A stretch of 43,282 nt of DNA, from NCBI GenBank assembly GCA_947629025.1, contig CANRCC010000013.1, positions 1 through 43,282 of the forward strand. Direction: 5' to 3'. The notes under the pieces were generated by a model. That model did not search any database and was not told the origin of the DNA. It saw only the letters and a program-made list of their open reading frames with translations. Numbering within the stretch: the first letter of the stretch is position 1; each line of letters starts with the position of its first letter. The stretch is from an uncultured Bacilli bacterium (GTDB lineage Bacteria; Bacillota_I; Bacilli_A; RF39; UBA660). Shown in pieces: positions 31,201-38,999 of the stretch. A program made the translations under genes and the position numbers.

Positions 31201-31361
31201 TTTTTTATTGTTGTTTGAGGAATATCCTGTATAGATAAATCTACGTCATTATCATCTATATATTCTTCATAAATTTCTTCAATATCATCATCTTGATCAT
31301 CATCTATTATTTCTTCTAGTTCTTCCTTATCATCAAAATCATTATTCATCACTATCACCAC
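28203..31361 (-). CDS. T4SS-associated peptidoglycan hydrolase: cytoplasmic acidic N-region, TM, M23 endopeptidase, phage-tail-lysozyme-like domain, NlpC/P60 domain
   Basis: TM YVIMFFAGFFAVVLIFFAIM; M23 motifs MHNGIDLNAD (HxxxD) and VHFEFH (HxH); tail-lysozyme-like IWFYLRNLGYSEAATAGAMGNLKAESQL...GYGLAQWT; NlpC/P60 TIDCSSYVSWVL and GHVEIYAG. Confidence 0.88.
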   Translation of the reverse strand: MVIVMNNDFDDKEELEEIIDDDQDDDIEEIYEEYIDDNDVDLSIQDIPQTTIKNSSSLKNTLKNNKNNINNINNTESSNEQIQIPKSLSPSKTNFNSKNNSSVPEKLKAVRNIKNPKGPANNPNSSNNNEKNNDKSKEKTNKTEEKSTKNVSSSSDDTNSNKEKEENKNPLKDITPSGDAKNKKEFLQENAGQIAKATADIVAGNKVEGAIEVAKLAKNYLKKFWKKYVIMFFAGFFAVVLIFFAIMSPIIENLDKYKEYLEGIMSFSERTKNIYSGLGFKTTDEAFYQELEDQYVLSNGEVDLPLVMSALLYTESTNDYSTDYSINEDNKNLFESLQEVLQKYAGASEYTQGQILRVRKLCEGMTGDAEGEKVTFEEFLTQYKNMLLVSTQNAKESLLGEILTNSNPFSKLVEVFKTTYNFIFGDTFVTADGELINAIKQSFETGTFGLKSITNISFGLEDGKPQVYVTMQVKKYSEDAFKTYLSTYIKKMPEFKPIIKNLEGVALDNEIDRIIKEIYDRRSWYVGVYGNIEGNSEGYEKSCVGAISNDLVSELALPVKVTSSSVTFNGEYAFGVTTAKMHNGIDLNADTTGTKEGDSVYAIAVGEVDSIDKDESCNKATDETCDDKGSYIKLKHSTMVDGTTYKFYSVYMNLQANSTKLKKGDKVNKGDEIGKAGNTGDATIPQVHFEFHNENNLPIDPTNLFITCTQGELSGDTDEEKIWFYLRNLGYSEAATAGAMGNLKAESQLIPTNLQNDYEKGGRNAIPPGYTDQTYTEAVDKGTYKNFVKDEAGYGLAQWTYSTRKKGLIDYKKKSKTSIGDLQMQLGFLSTELSRWVGGEQFTGASASTAKQWKNVSNNLDGVAEAAKIYCRGFEGPEVNNDSDRVKYAKDIYNRNKGKTAVSKSNVTASSNSIIASAKEIKKYIAENGYRYGALGVDVKDAKKARTIDCSSYVSWVLYNAGYSEFGGRQNTSVSFQANSWGFKVIDKKNVKPGDILVYQTSTTGHVEIYAGMSGGQVKVYNAGSNNAIKNSGTTTSYRGLSQTTKILRPSK

Positions 31362-31387
31362 CTAACTACTAAATTATTTGCGAAATA

Positions 31388-33178
31388 TTATAGTCCACCT
31401 TTTGTTCCAAATGAATCAAGTTCTGAATCAGTTGCGATTACACTTATCTGCATACGTTTATTACCACACACAAATAATGCATCACCTTGATTATATCTTT
31501 TTATGCTTTCTTTTTCATTATCATTTAAGTCAATAAGTTGACTTAGGTCTTCTACTGCTTGTTTTCTTAAATTCATAACTAAATAATATGAAGAGTTATC
31601 AAAGATTGCTTTACCTTGCATTAACACCTCAGGTGCAGCAAAATCACTAGGTTGTTGTGTAATTATTATTGATCCAGAATTATATTTACGTGCACGTCTT
31701 TGAACATTTGCTAAAAAGTCTGCACCTAATGTATTATTACTTCCAAGCAATGTATGTGCTTCATCAACCATAAGAACTGTATTAATTGATGGATCCAAAC
31801 ATAAACTCCATGCATGTTTTAATATATTAAAGAATAAAGCATTTTTTATATTCTTTTCTGCATTCATTAATTCTCTTATATTAAATACTATAAAGTTTGA
31901 TTTTGGCGCTATTGTAGTATGACCATCAAAATAATGCTCAAGACCACCAAATGTAAGAGGTCTTACCTTAATTTCAAGTCTTTCCATTATATCTCTTTCA
32001 TGAGTTGCCTCACCATAAGATAATATTCTTCCTCTAATTGTTTTATAAACATCACTAAATGTTGGATAATCATTTGATGATAATTTTGTAAAATCAGTAT
32101 TAACATTTATGTTAAATCTTTGGTATGTTTCAACGACAACTTCATTAAATAATGTAAGTACATCTTCTTCAATAGATGGGTCATAATATTTCATAAATGC
32201 TTTTAATGTTTGAAGTGTTTTCGTTAGAATTGCATATCCTGATCCTTTTTCAGATTCACTATCATCACCATCAGGTACTATCTCAAGTGGGTTAATCATT
32301 CCAAATTCTCCACCACGACCTAAATCTATAAAATCACCATCATATAATCTTGTCATATCTGCAAGTTCACCTTCTGGGTCAATTGCAACTATCTTACATT
32401 GATTTCTTATATGTGAACGAAGTAATAATTTAGCAGCAGTTGATTTACCACTACCTGATGTACCAAGTATAATCATATTGGCATTATTTCTATTATGTTC
32501 TTTTCTTATTTGGTATAAAAATTGATTAAATAGTACAACTCCACCAGAAAAGTCAACACCTAACAAACAAGATAAACCAGGATCCTTAATACTATCAAAA
32601 ATAAATGGATACATAGCCGCAAGTGTTGGAGATGGTATTGGTGTACCTATTCTATCTTCTATATCTTGCTTATCAAAAATTGGTAAAATTGATTTAAGTA
32701 CTTTTTCTTGTTCAAATCTAAGTGGAATAGCTCTCATTTCCATAGATTCAAGAACAGTCTTAACTTCTAATTTACGTTTTTCTAAATCTTCTCTTGTATC
32801 TGCTGTAATCATTATATGTAACTGAAAATCAAATACTTTAGACTGATTAGTAGTTATAACCTTAATAAAGTTTTCTAATGATTCATAATCTTGTCTTATT
32901 CTTTCTTGATAAGTTTGATCACTTTCATGTTGATATTTATCTTTTAAATCTACTAATTGTTTATTAAGCATTCTAGATACCATTTCAAATGCTACTGGAA
33001 TATGTTTTGCAACTATTTTTACACCTGATATACCAGTAGTTAAATTAGCAAGATATCCAGGTGCAATATATTTTGGATATGTTACTACTGATAATATAGT
33101 TGCATATTTATCACTGATAAAAAAGTCATTTACATTAAAAGTTATTCCTTTTGGTGCTACTTCTTTCTTTATACTCAT
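31388..33178 (-). CDS. virB4: VirB4/TraE-type T4SS ATPase
   Basis: Walker A ILGTSGSGKSTAAKLLL, IDPEGELADM, Walker B VLMVDEAHTLLG, IIITQQPSDF. Confidence 0.95.
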   Translation of the reverse strand: MSIKKEVAPKGITFNVNDFFISDKYATILSVVTYPKYIAPGYLANLTTGISGVKIVAKHIPVAFEMVSRMLNKQLVDLKDKYQHESDQTYQERIRQDYESLENFIKVITTNQSKVFDFQLHIMITADTREDLEKRKLEVKTVLESMEMRAIPLRFEQEKVLKSILPIFDKQDIEDRIGTPIPSPTLAAMYPFIFDSIKDPGLSCLLGVDFSGGVVLFNQFLYQIRKEHNRNNANMIILGTSGSGKSTAAKLLLRSHIRNQCKIVAIDPEGELADMTRLYDGDFIDLGRGGEFGMINPLEIVPDGDDSESEKGSGYAILTKTLQTLKAFMKYYDPSIEEDVLTLFNEVVVETYQRFNINVNTDFTKLSSNDYPTFSDVYKTIRGRILSYGEATHERDIMERLEIKVRPLTFGGLEHYFDGHTTIAPKSNFIVFNIRELMNAEKNIKNALFFNILKHAWSLCLDPSINTVLMVDEAHTLLGSNNTLGADFLANVQRRARKYNSGSIIITQQPSDFAAPEVLMQGKAIFDNSSYYLVMNLRKQAVEDLSQLIDLNDNEKESIKRYNQGDALFVCGNKRMQISVIATDSELDSFGTKGGL

Positions 33179-33717
33179 TATGAAATCACCGTCCTATTCT
33201 CATATTTAATACCACCATTTAAGAAGTTATCTAAAACCATTCTTAAATCTTCATTTGATGTTTGAGATGCTATTAAACCACAAGATGCTAATCCATTTAT
33301 TAGTAGTCTTACCTTTTTTTGTATTGAATCATTATCTTTTTCTTTAAATAGAATAAAATATTCAGTATCAACTACATTATTATTAGCAAACATTTCTGCT
33401 TTATTAATATCATCTATTATTAATTTTCTAAGTACAGGACTTTGCATATCAGTTAATTGAAGTTGTAACTGAGATAAATATAAATTCATATCAACGGGTC
33501 TATCAGCAACAACAAGCCAAAATTCAAAATCTATTAAGTTATAGAATGTCTTTAATGACTCAATTACACTATTTTGACTAAATTCATCAAGTATAAAGAT
33601 ATTTCTAGGTTGAATTTTAATTCCAGAAACCATTAATTTGTTATCCAAATATATAATATTATTATTTATAGATTTAACTGTTATCCAATTTTCTGTATAT
33701 ATATTATTTGTATTCAT
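33178..33717 (-). CDS. VirB4/TraC N-terminal-domain-like protein encoded as a separate ORF
   Basis: 179 aa immediately upstream of virB4 (TAATG stop/start overlap at 33176-33180); pattern FYNLIDFEFWLVVADRPVDMNLYLSQLQ resembles the N-terminal region of conjugative ATPases. Confidence 0.55.
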   Translation of the reverse strand: MNTNNIYTENWITVKSINNNIIYLDNKLMVSGIKIQPRNIFILDEFSQNSVIESLKTFYNLIDFEFWLVVADRPVDMNLYLSQLQLQLTDMQSPVLRKLIIDDINKAEMFANNNVVDTEYFILFKEKDNDSIQKKVRLLINGLASCGLIASQTSNEDLRMVLDNFLNGGIKYENRTVIS

Positions 33718-34009
33718 CAGTATAACACCAACCTTTCCATTTATAATTTCTTCTACTATTAAAGAAACTAATCATCTCTTTAATTACTACTAAAATATTA
33801 TGATAATTAGGAACTGGAACAACAAGCATTGAGCATATAAGCCCTGGCGACAGACATATAAATGCACTTACTATTGTTTCAGGACTAACTATTAAAAGTA
33901 ATAGTAGTGAAATCCCTATACCGGATAGGAAGAGACCTAAATCAAATCCAGTAAAGACATTAAATATTAAATTACCATTTTTAGTATTAGCAGGTATTAA
34001 ATAATTCAC
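33704..34009 (-). CDS. PrgI/VirB3-like small membrane protein
   Basis: 101 aa, two adjacent TM segments, position directly upstream of the VirB4 module; MNYLIPANTKNGNLIFNVFTGFDLGLFLSGIGISLLLLL. Confidence 0.7.
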   Translation of the reverse strand: MNYLIPANTKNGNLIFNVFTGFDLGLFLSGIGISLLLLLIVSPETIVSAFICLSPGLICSMLVVPVPNYHNILVVIKEMISFFNSRRNYKWKGWCYTDEYK

Positions 34010-34027
34010 TATGTATCACACTCCTCT

Positions 34028-36967
34028 TTATTCATTATTATTGTCATCCAATTTTTGACTTATATCTTTTAAATTTTTATCATTTTGATTAGCAAAATTT
34101 CTCATATTTTGATTCATTTGACTTACATTATTATTTATGTTGTTTACTCCAGTTGATATATTATTTAATGTATTATTTTGTTTTTTAGCTTCATCAAGTG
34201 AAGATTGTTGTGTCTTTAATTGATCATTTAATATAGAATTTGTAGCATCATTAGCATCTTTAATATCTTTAGATAATCCTGCAAAGAATCCAGATAAATC
34301 TTGTTGTGAGTTATTTCCACTTTCTGAATTATTTGATCCTCCAGAGCCATTTCCTGAATTATTTGATCCTCCAGAACCATTTCCTGAATTATTTGATCCT
34401 CCAGAACCATTTCCGCTTTCTGAATAATCATCATCATTAGAATGATAGCCACTTCCTGAATTATTTTGTGCATTTGAATTAGTATTTTGTTGATAGAATG
34501 ATGAATCTCTATGTGGATCATAATTTGGATCATATTCATCAGTATATGGATTATAATATTCTCCATTTGCGTTTTGTCCAAAGCCTGCATTTCTATAATT
34601 TCTCAAAATATTAGAATCCTGATAATTTCCATCGTTATGTGGATCATAATTTGAATCATATTCATCAGTATATGGATTATAATACTCTCCATTTGCGTTT
34701 TGTCCAAAGCCCTCACTTCCATAATTTTCTAAAACAACATCTCTAGGATTTTGTTGTGATGATTGTGAAGAACCTGAATTAGATGCTGGACCTGAATTAG
34801 ATGCTGGACCTGAATTAGATGCTGAACCTGAATTAGATGTTGAGCCTGAATTACCGCTTGTACTTTGAGCACCATTTTCATAAGAAACCTTTTCGTATTT
34901 ATTTTTACTAGATGTGCCAACCTCATTAACATATTCTGATGTTAATAATTTTGCATTACCTGTAATTATATCAAGTTGTTCTTTTGACTTAATATCCGCA
35001 GCATCATATTGTGCTTTATACACTTTCTCAGCAGTATCTGATCTTTGAGATGCAGAACTTATAGCTTTTGATAATGTTACTGCACTTAGACCACCACCAT
35101 CGTTTATTAGTGATGAAATTACAGCATCATTAGCAGTCATGTTATTTAGACTATTTAATTTACCTATTATTTTATTTGGTTCACCTTCTGTTAATTCTTT
35201 TCCTGCCATAGATTTGATTGATGAAGCCATATTATCAAGTGATATATCACCACTAAGATATTGTGATTTAAGATTAGAAAGTCTTCTAATTGCATTTGGA
35301 TCTTTAGAGTTTGCAATTGCAGAATCAATTGTATCAATTATTGCATCATTATGAGATTTTGCTTTTTCTAATGTTTCCTTATTTCTGTCCGCATTAATCT
35401 TATTTTTAACTGCTGTTTTAGCATTTTTTGAAACAAGGCTATCTTCATCTATTTTTCTATCCAATGAATTAAACGCTCTTGCTACTTTCTTCTTATCATC
35501 ATCTGAGCCTCTTACTTTACCTGTATTGTAATCTAAGCCTATATCATCTGCAAATTGTTGTGCTTTTGCTTCACTTTTCATAGTTCTTTGAGCTGCAGTA
35601 TATGGAGAATCCTTATAAGTTTTTACTGCTTCTTTCGCTCCTTTTATAGGATTACCAGATGATGCAAAAGATGATGCCATTTGACCAAACCTTTTAATCT
35701 TTTGGCCTACATCAGTTGTTCTTAAAGCATCTGATATTTTTTTACCAGCAAATCCTAAACCTGCTCCTGCTCCTACTGTCAATCCTGTAGCTATAGGAGC
35801 ACCTATTGCCGCACCAGCTAAACCAACTGCTCCTAATGCTGCACCTCCTACTGCTATTCCAGCAGTACGAACTTTATCCCAAGCACTTTTAGCAATATTC
35901 CCAACTCCTGCCATACTTCCAAGTCTTCCAGCAATACCACCTTTGCCGCCAACTTTAACTCCAAATATCTTTTCAATATAATTTGGTGCTTCTTTAACAA
36001 ACATTAATACTGCAATTATTATAAATATTGATATTATTTTCCCATAAATACCAGAAAAATTATTATCAACAAATTCAGGTAATTTACTTAATACAAATAT
36101 CATTAAAGCAAGTGCAGCAACTCTACCAAATAAACTAAATGCTGTTGCTTTTACCTCTTTAAACCAATTTTTTAGAATATCATTACCACCAAATATATAT
36201 GCAATTACTGATATCGGCGCAGTTATCTCTAAAAATCCCATTTTAACTAATCTTAGTGCTGTATCTATGCAAAATAGCACTAACATATATAAAATTACTG
36301 CACCTACTAAAATAGAGATAATTCCATATCCTTCATAAGTTAATACATAATCTTCTTCTCCATCTTCCCCTTCAACTTTTTCATTTATATCAGGAATTAG
36401 TCTGCCCATCTTATCAATATCGTCCATAGTAGCGTTATAATTTGAGCATACATCGCTATCTTCATATTGTACACATGTATCTTCACCAGCTGGATATAAT
36501 ACTGCCTTTAGTGCTGTTGATGCAAGCATATTTCCTGCACCACTTTTTTCAACTAAATTCTCATCACCTGTACCACTATTATTAACTGAAACTCCTATTA
36601 TTATTTTTTCAATTAGTGACTTTGCCATAATTTCATCTTGGACCTTATAAAACAAATCAAAAGCAAAAGGTATTCCAACTATAAGTAATAATGCGATTGC
36701 TGATCTTTTAATAACAGAAACATATCCTTTTTTTGAATCAAGTAGCATATCAGGATTTATTATAGATTCTATTGCTTTTACCGCAAATGCAAATAACATA
36801 ACTACACTAACTAAAACATATATATTTCTAGAAAATGTATCAATTGTTTCTTCTGAAAACAGATTATGATTTGCCGCCAAATCATAAAACAATTGATATA
36901 ATTTTGGTATAAAATGAAAAAGAGCCGTAGAAATTGTTAGACAAAGTGATCTTATAAAATTTGGCAT
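34028..36967 (-). CDS. VirB6/TrbL-like polytopic membrane protein with long low-complexity C-terminal tail
   Basis: 979 aa; multiple TMs in first about 400 aa, Gly/Ala-rich segment (GIAVGGAALGAVGLAGAAIGAPIATGLTVGAGAG), then Ser/Asn/Gly repeats and coiled coil; location between VirB3-like and VirB2-like genes. Confidence 0.78.
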   Translation of the reverse strand: MPNFIRSLCLTISTALFHFIPKLYQLFYDLAANHNLFSEETIDTFSRNIYVLVSVVMLFAFAVKAIESIINPDMLLDSKKGYVSVIKRSAIALLLIVGIPFAFDLFYKVQDEIMAKSLIEKIIIGVSVNNSGTGDENLVEKSGAGNMLASTALKAVLYPAGEDTCVQYEDSDVCSNYNATMDDIDKMGRLIPDINEKVEGEDGEEDYVLTYEGYGIISILVGAVILYMLVLFCIDTALRLVKMGFLEITAPISVIAYIFGGNDILKNWFKEVKATAFSLFGRVAALALMIFVLSKLPEFVDNNFSGIYGKIISIFIIIAVLMFVKEAPNYIEKIFGVKVGGKGGIAGRLGSMAGVGNIAKSAWDKVRTAGIAVGGAALGAVGLAGAAIGAPIATGLTVGAGAGLGFAGKKISDALRTTDVGQKIKRFGQMASSFASSGNPIKGAKEAVKTYKDSPYTAAQRTMKSEAKAQQFADDIGLDYNTGKVRGSDDDKKKVARAFNSLDRKIDEDSLVSKNAKTAVKNKINADRNKETLEKAKSHNDAIIDTIDSAIANSKDPNAIRRLSNLKSQYLSGDISLDNMASSIKSMAGKELTEGEPNKIIGKLNSLNNMTANDAVISSLINDGGGLSAVTLSKAISSASQRSDTAEKVYKAQYDAADIKSKEQLDIITGNAKLLTSEYVNEVGTSSKNKYEKVSYENGAQSTSGNSGSTSNSGSASNSGPASNSGPASNSGSSQSSQQNPRDVVLENYGSEGFGQNANGEYYNPYTDEYDSNYDPHNDGNYQDSNILRNYRNAGFGQNANGEYYNPYTDEYDPNYDPHRDSSFYQQNTNSNAQNNSGSGYHSNDDDYSESGNGSGGSNNSGNGSGGSNNSGNGSGGSNNSESGNNSQQDLSGFFAGLSKDIKDANDATNSILNDQLKTQQSSLDEAKKQNNTLNNISTGVNNINNNVSQMNQNMRNFANQNDKNLKDISQKLDDNNNE
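34340..34415 (-). repeat. Tandem repeat encoding GSGGSNNSGN (about 3 units)
   Basis: '(c)ctgaattatttgatcctccaga(g/a)ccatttc' repeated in tandem; protein NSGNGSGGSNNSGNGSGGSNNSGNGSGGSNNSESG. Confidence 0.85.
34511..34585 (-). repeat. 75-bp repeat copy A encoding GFGQNANGEYYNPYTDEYDPNYDPH
   Basis: Matches 34637-34711 with 2 mismatches by direct reading. Confidence 0.9.
34637..34711 (-). repeat. 75-bp repeat copy B encoding GFGQNANGEYYNPYTDEYDSNYDPH
   Basis: Matches 34511-34585 with 2 mismatches by direct reading. Confidence 0.9.
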
Positions 36968-36970
36968 CTA

Positions 36971-38434
36971 TTATTCACCTCCACGAATTATACAATACAT
37001 TAGACTAGTATCTCTTGCATTTTCATCTGTAGTAACTCCAAGTATTAAACTTATCATCCATGGAATTACAAGCAATGCTACTAATGCAAGGAGCCTTTTT
37101 GGAAACTTTTTCCATGCTTTTTGTATTTTTTCTGTATCTCCAGATATTACAGCATTTCCCATATCTAATGTTCCCATTAATATTGTTAATGCGGGAGCAA
37201 CTATTAGAAAGATAACCCATAACTGATGCAATATTTTTACATCATCACAGGTTAATTTATAAGGTTCAAAACTTACATTTATTTTAGCTGCTGTTGCAAC
37301 TTGAATTTCTTTTTTTACTTTTTCTAATTCTTGTTGCAAATTAGCCATTTCTTGAGCTCTAGTAGTTACATAACTAGAATCAAGTCCTTTTTCACTAAGT
37401 TTATTTTGAAGACAAGAACTTTGATCTACAGAAGATTGAACACCCTTACATTCATTATATGCTTCTTGACACTTTGGAATTGAAGTAGAATTACAGCTAC
37501 TTTTACATGCATCTTTTCCTGCTCCCTCTGGTATACCTGCACAAGCAGTTGAATCACAATAGAAATAGCAGAAATCTGATGTAGCTGAATTCACTTGACT
37601 TTGCAACTTATTTTGTTCATCAAGTTTGTTTGATTTTCCAGTACTTTTCATAACATAATTATAAAATGTACTCCAATTTGTACTTTTCTTTATTGCAGTT
37701 TTTGCAGTAGCACTACCATCATCTTCTAATATTCTTTGGAAATTTCTTGCCGCTTTAACATCTTCAACATAGGTTCTTCTTACAGCATCACAAGCTTCTG
37801 TTAAATTTTTATCTTTCTCATTTCTGTTTTTATAACCACTAGATACATATTCATAAAAACTCTTTTCATCCATACCATATGATGCAGCATCTACTATAGA
37901 TGTAGAACAACCAGCTTGGGTTAAAAGATTATTATCTTGGCTTATTATTTGTTTCCAGCTTCCTAATATGACATTAAATGCTGCAGTGGCAGGTTCTGTA
38001 ACACTTTTACCATTTTCCTTTACTAAAAACATAGGATAATTATATTCAGATGGATAAAATGAGTTAACCTCTTTTGTGAACTCAGTTAAATCGATTGAGT
38101 TTAACTTTCCTTCTTTTGCTTTTACATAAGAAGGACACTTACCAAGTTCATCAACTTCTTTTTTAAATTTTTTATATTTTTTCTTATTTTCATTTTTTAA
38201 TTTTTCCTTTAATGTTGAAACCCTAGTAAAATATTCTGTACCATCATATTTTATCAATGCAACTGTATCATATTTATCATTTAGTTTTGCTGCTGCTACT
38301 CCATTTTTAACATCATACCCAACAGGATACATTTCATATTCACAAGTAATATTTTTTGCCTTAACATTACTTACACCAAATAAAAACACAAATACTGTTA
38401 CAAATAACATATATATTTTTTTATTAAAATTCAT
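36971..38434 (-). CDS. Secreted Cys-rich protein fused to a C-terminal VirB2/TrbC-like two-TM module
   Basis: Signal peptide; Cys-rich ectodomain (DFCYFYCDSTACAGIPEGAGKDACKSSCNSTSIPKCQEAYNECKG); C-terminal LTILMGTLDMGNAVISGDTEKIQKAWKKFPKRLLALVALLVIPWMISLIL closely parallels the 38522-38863 protein. Confidence 0.75.
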   Translation of the reverse strand: MNFNKKIYMLFVTVFVFLFGVSNVKAKNITCEYEMYPVGYDVKNGVAAAKLNDKYDTVALIKYDGTEYFTRVSTLKEKLKNENKKKYKKFKKEVDELGKCPSYVKAKEGKLNSIDLTEFTKEVNSFYPSEYNYPMFLVKENGKSVTEPATAAFNVILGSWKQIISQDNNLLTQAGCSTSIVDAASYGMDEKSFYEYVSSGYKNRNEKDKNLTEACDAVRRTYVEDVKAARNFQRILEDDGSATAKTAIKKSTNWSTFYNYVMKSTGKSNKLDEQNKLQSQVNSATSDFCYFYCDSTACAGIPEGAGKDACKSSCNSTSIPKCQEAYNECKGVQSSVDQSSCLQNKLSEKGLDSSYVTTRAQEMANLQQELEKVKKEIQVATAAKINVSFEPYKLTCDDVKILHQLWVIFLIVAPALTILMGTLDMGNAVISGDTEKIQKAWKKFPKRLLALVALLVIPWMISLILGVTTDENARDTSLMYCIIRGGE

Positions 38435-38497
38435 AACTCTTCCTCAATTCTTTACCCTATTAATATAATAACATAAAATAAAAAAAAAGAAAATAAA

Positions 38498-38520
38498 AAA
38501 ACTATAATTACTATAGTTTT
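38498..38520 (-). terminator. Hairpin terminator/attenuator directly 3' of the small VirB2-like gene
   Basis: Minus-strand AAAACTATA-GTAAT-TATAGTTTT followed by TTTATTTTC. Confidence 0.75.
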
Positions 38521-38521
38521 A

Positions 38522-38863
38522 TTAATTACCTTGCATTACATCAATTTTTTGATATGATTCTGCAGAATTCCAACATGTAGCCCATGTATTACCATTTGAA
38601 GCAACTAGATTTATTACTAAACTTACAATAAACGGAATTAAAAATACTATAACTGCTGCTATAAGTCTTTTAACAAAAGGTTTTTGTGCTTCTTTTATCT
38701 TTTTTTCATCTCCAGCGATAACTGCTCTTCCCATATCAATAGTACCCATTAAAATTAAAGCTATTGGTATTAAAATTTGTAAATATTTAACAACTTGTTT
38801 TATTAATGCTAAAACATTCATTAAATTTTTATCAGAACATTCATTTGCTAAAAATTGTATCAT
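38522..38863 (-). CDS. VirB2/TrbC-like small membrane protein (putative T4SS pilin or channel subunit)
   Basis: Two TMs with LILMGTIDMGRAVIAGDEKKIKEAQKPFVKRLIAAVIVFLIPFIVSLVI; AAGGAGGAG RBS upstream of MIQFLANE. ORF track starts at 38887. Confidence 0.72.
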   Translation of the reverse strand: MIQFLANECSDKNLMNVLALIKQVVKYLQILIPIALILMGTIDMGRAVIAGDEKKIKEAQKPFVKRLIAAVIVFLIPFIVSLVINLVASNGNTWATCWNSAESYQKIDVMQGN

Positions 38864-38999
38864 TATCTTCTCCTCCTTAATATACAATAATTTTATAATT
38901 ATTTAGGTTAATTGTCAAGTAATTTAGATAAATATACAAATATTTAACAAAATTGTTTTTTTATTTCATTTATGATATCATATATTTGGAGATGATATT

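Noticed and set aside
30820-31218. 132-aa plus-strand Phe/Leu-rich ORF
   Set aside because: Antisense to the low-complexity N-terminus of the hydrolase; shadow ORF.
34511-34711. Possible CRISPR array from two 75-bp copies
   Set aside because: Only two copies, longer than CRISPR repeats, in frame within a coding region, no cas genes; better explained as protein-coding duplication.
34228-34932. Minus-strand alternative-frame ORFs 34228-34590 and 34729-34932 inside the VirB6-like gene
   Set aside because: Overlap in a different frame across tandem repeats; the repeats keep any frame open, so no independent evidence for coding.
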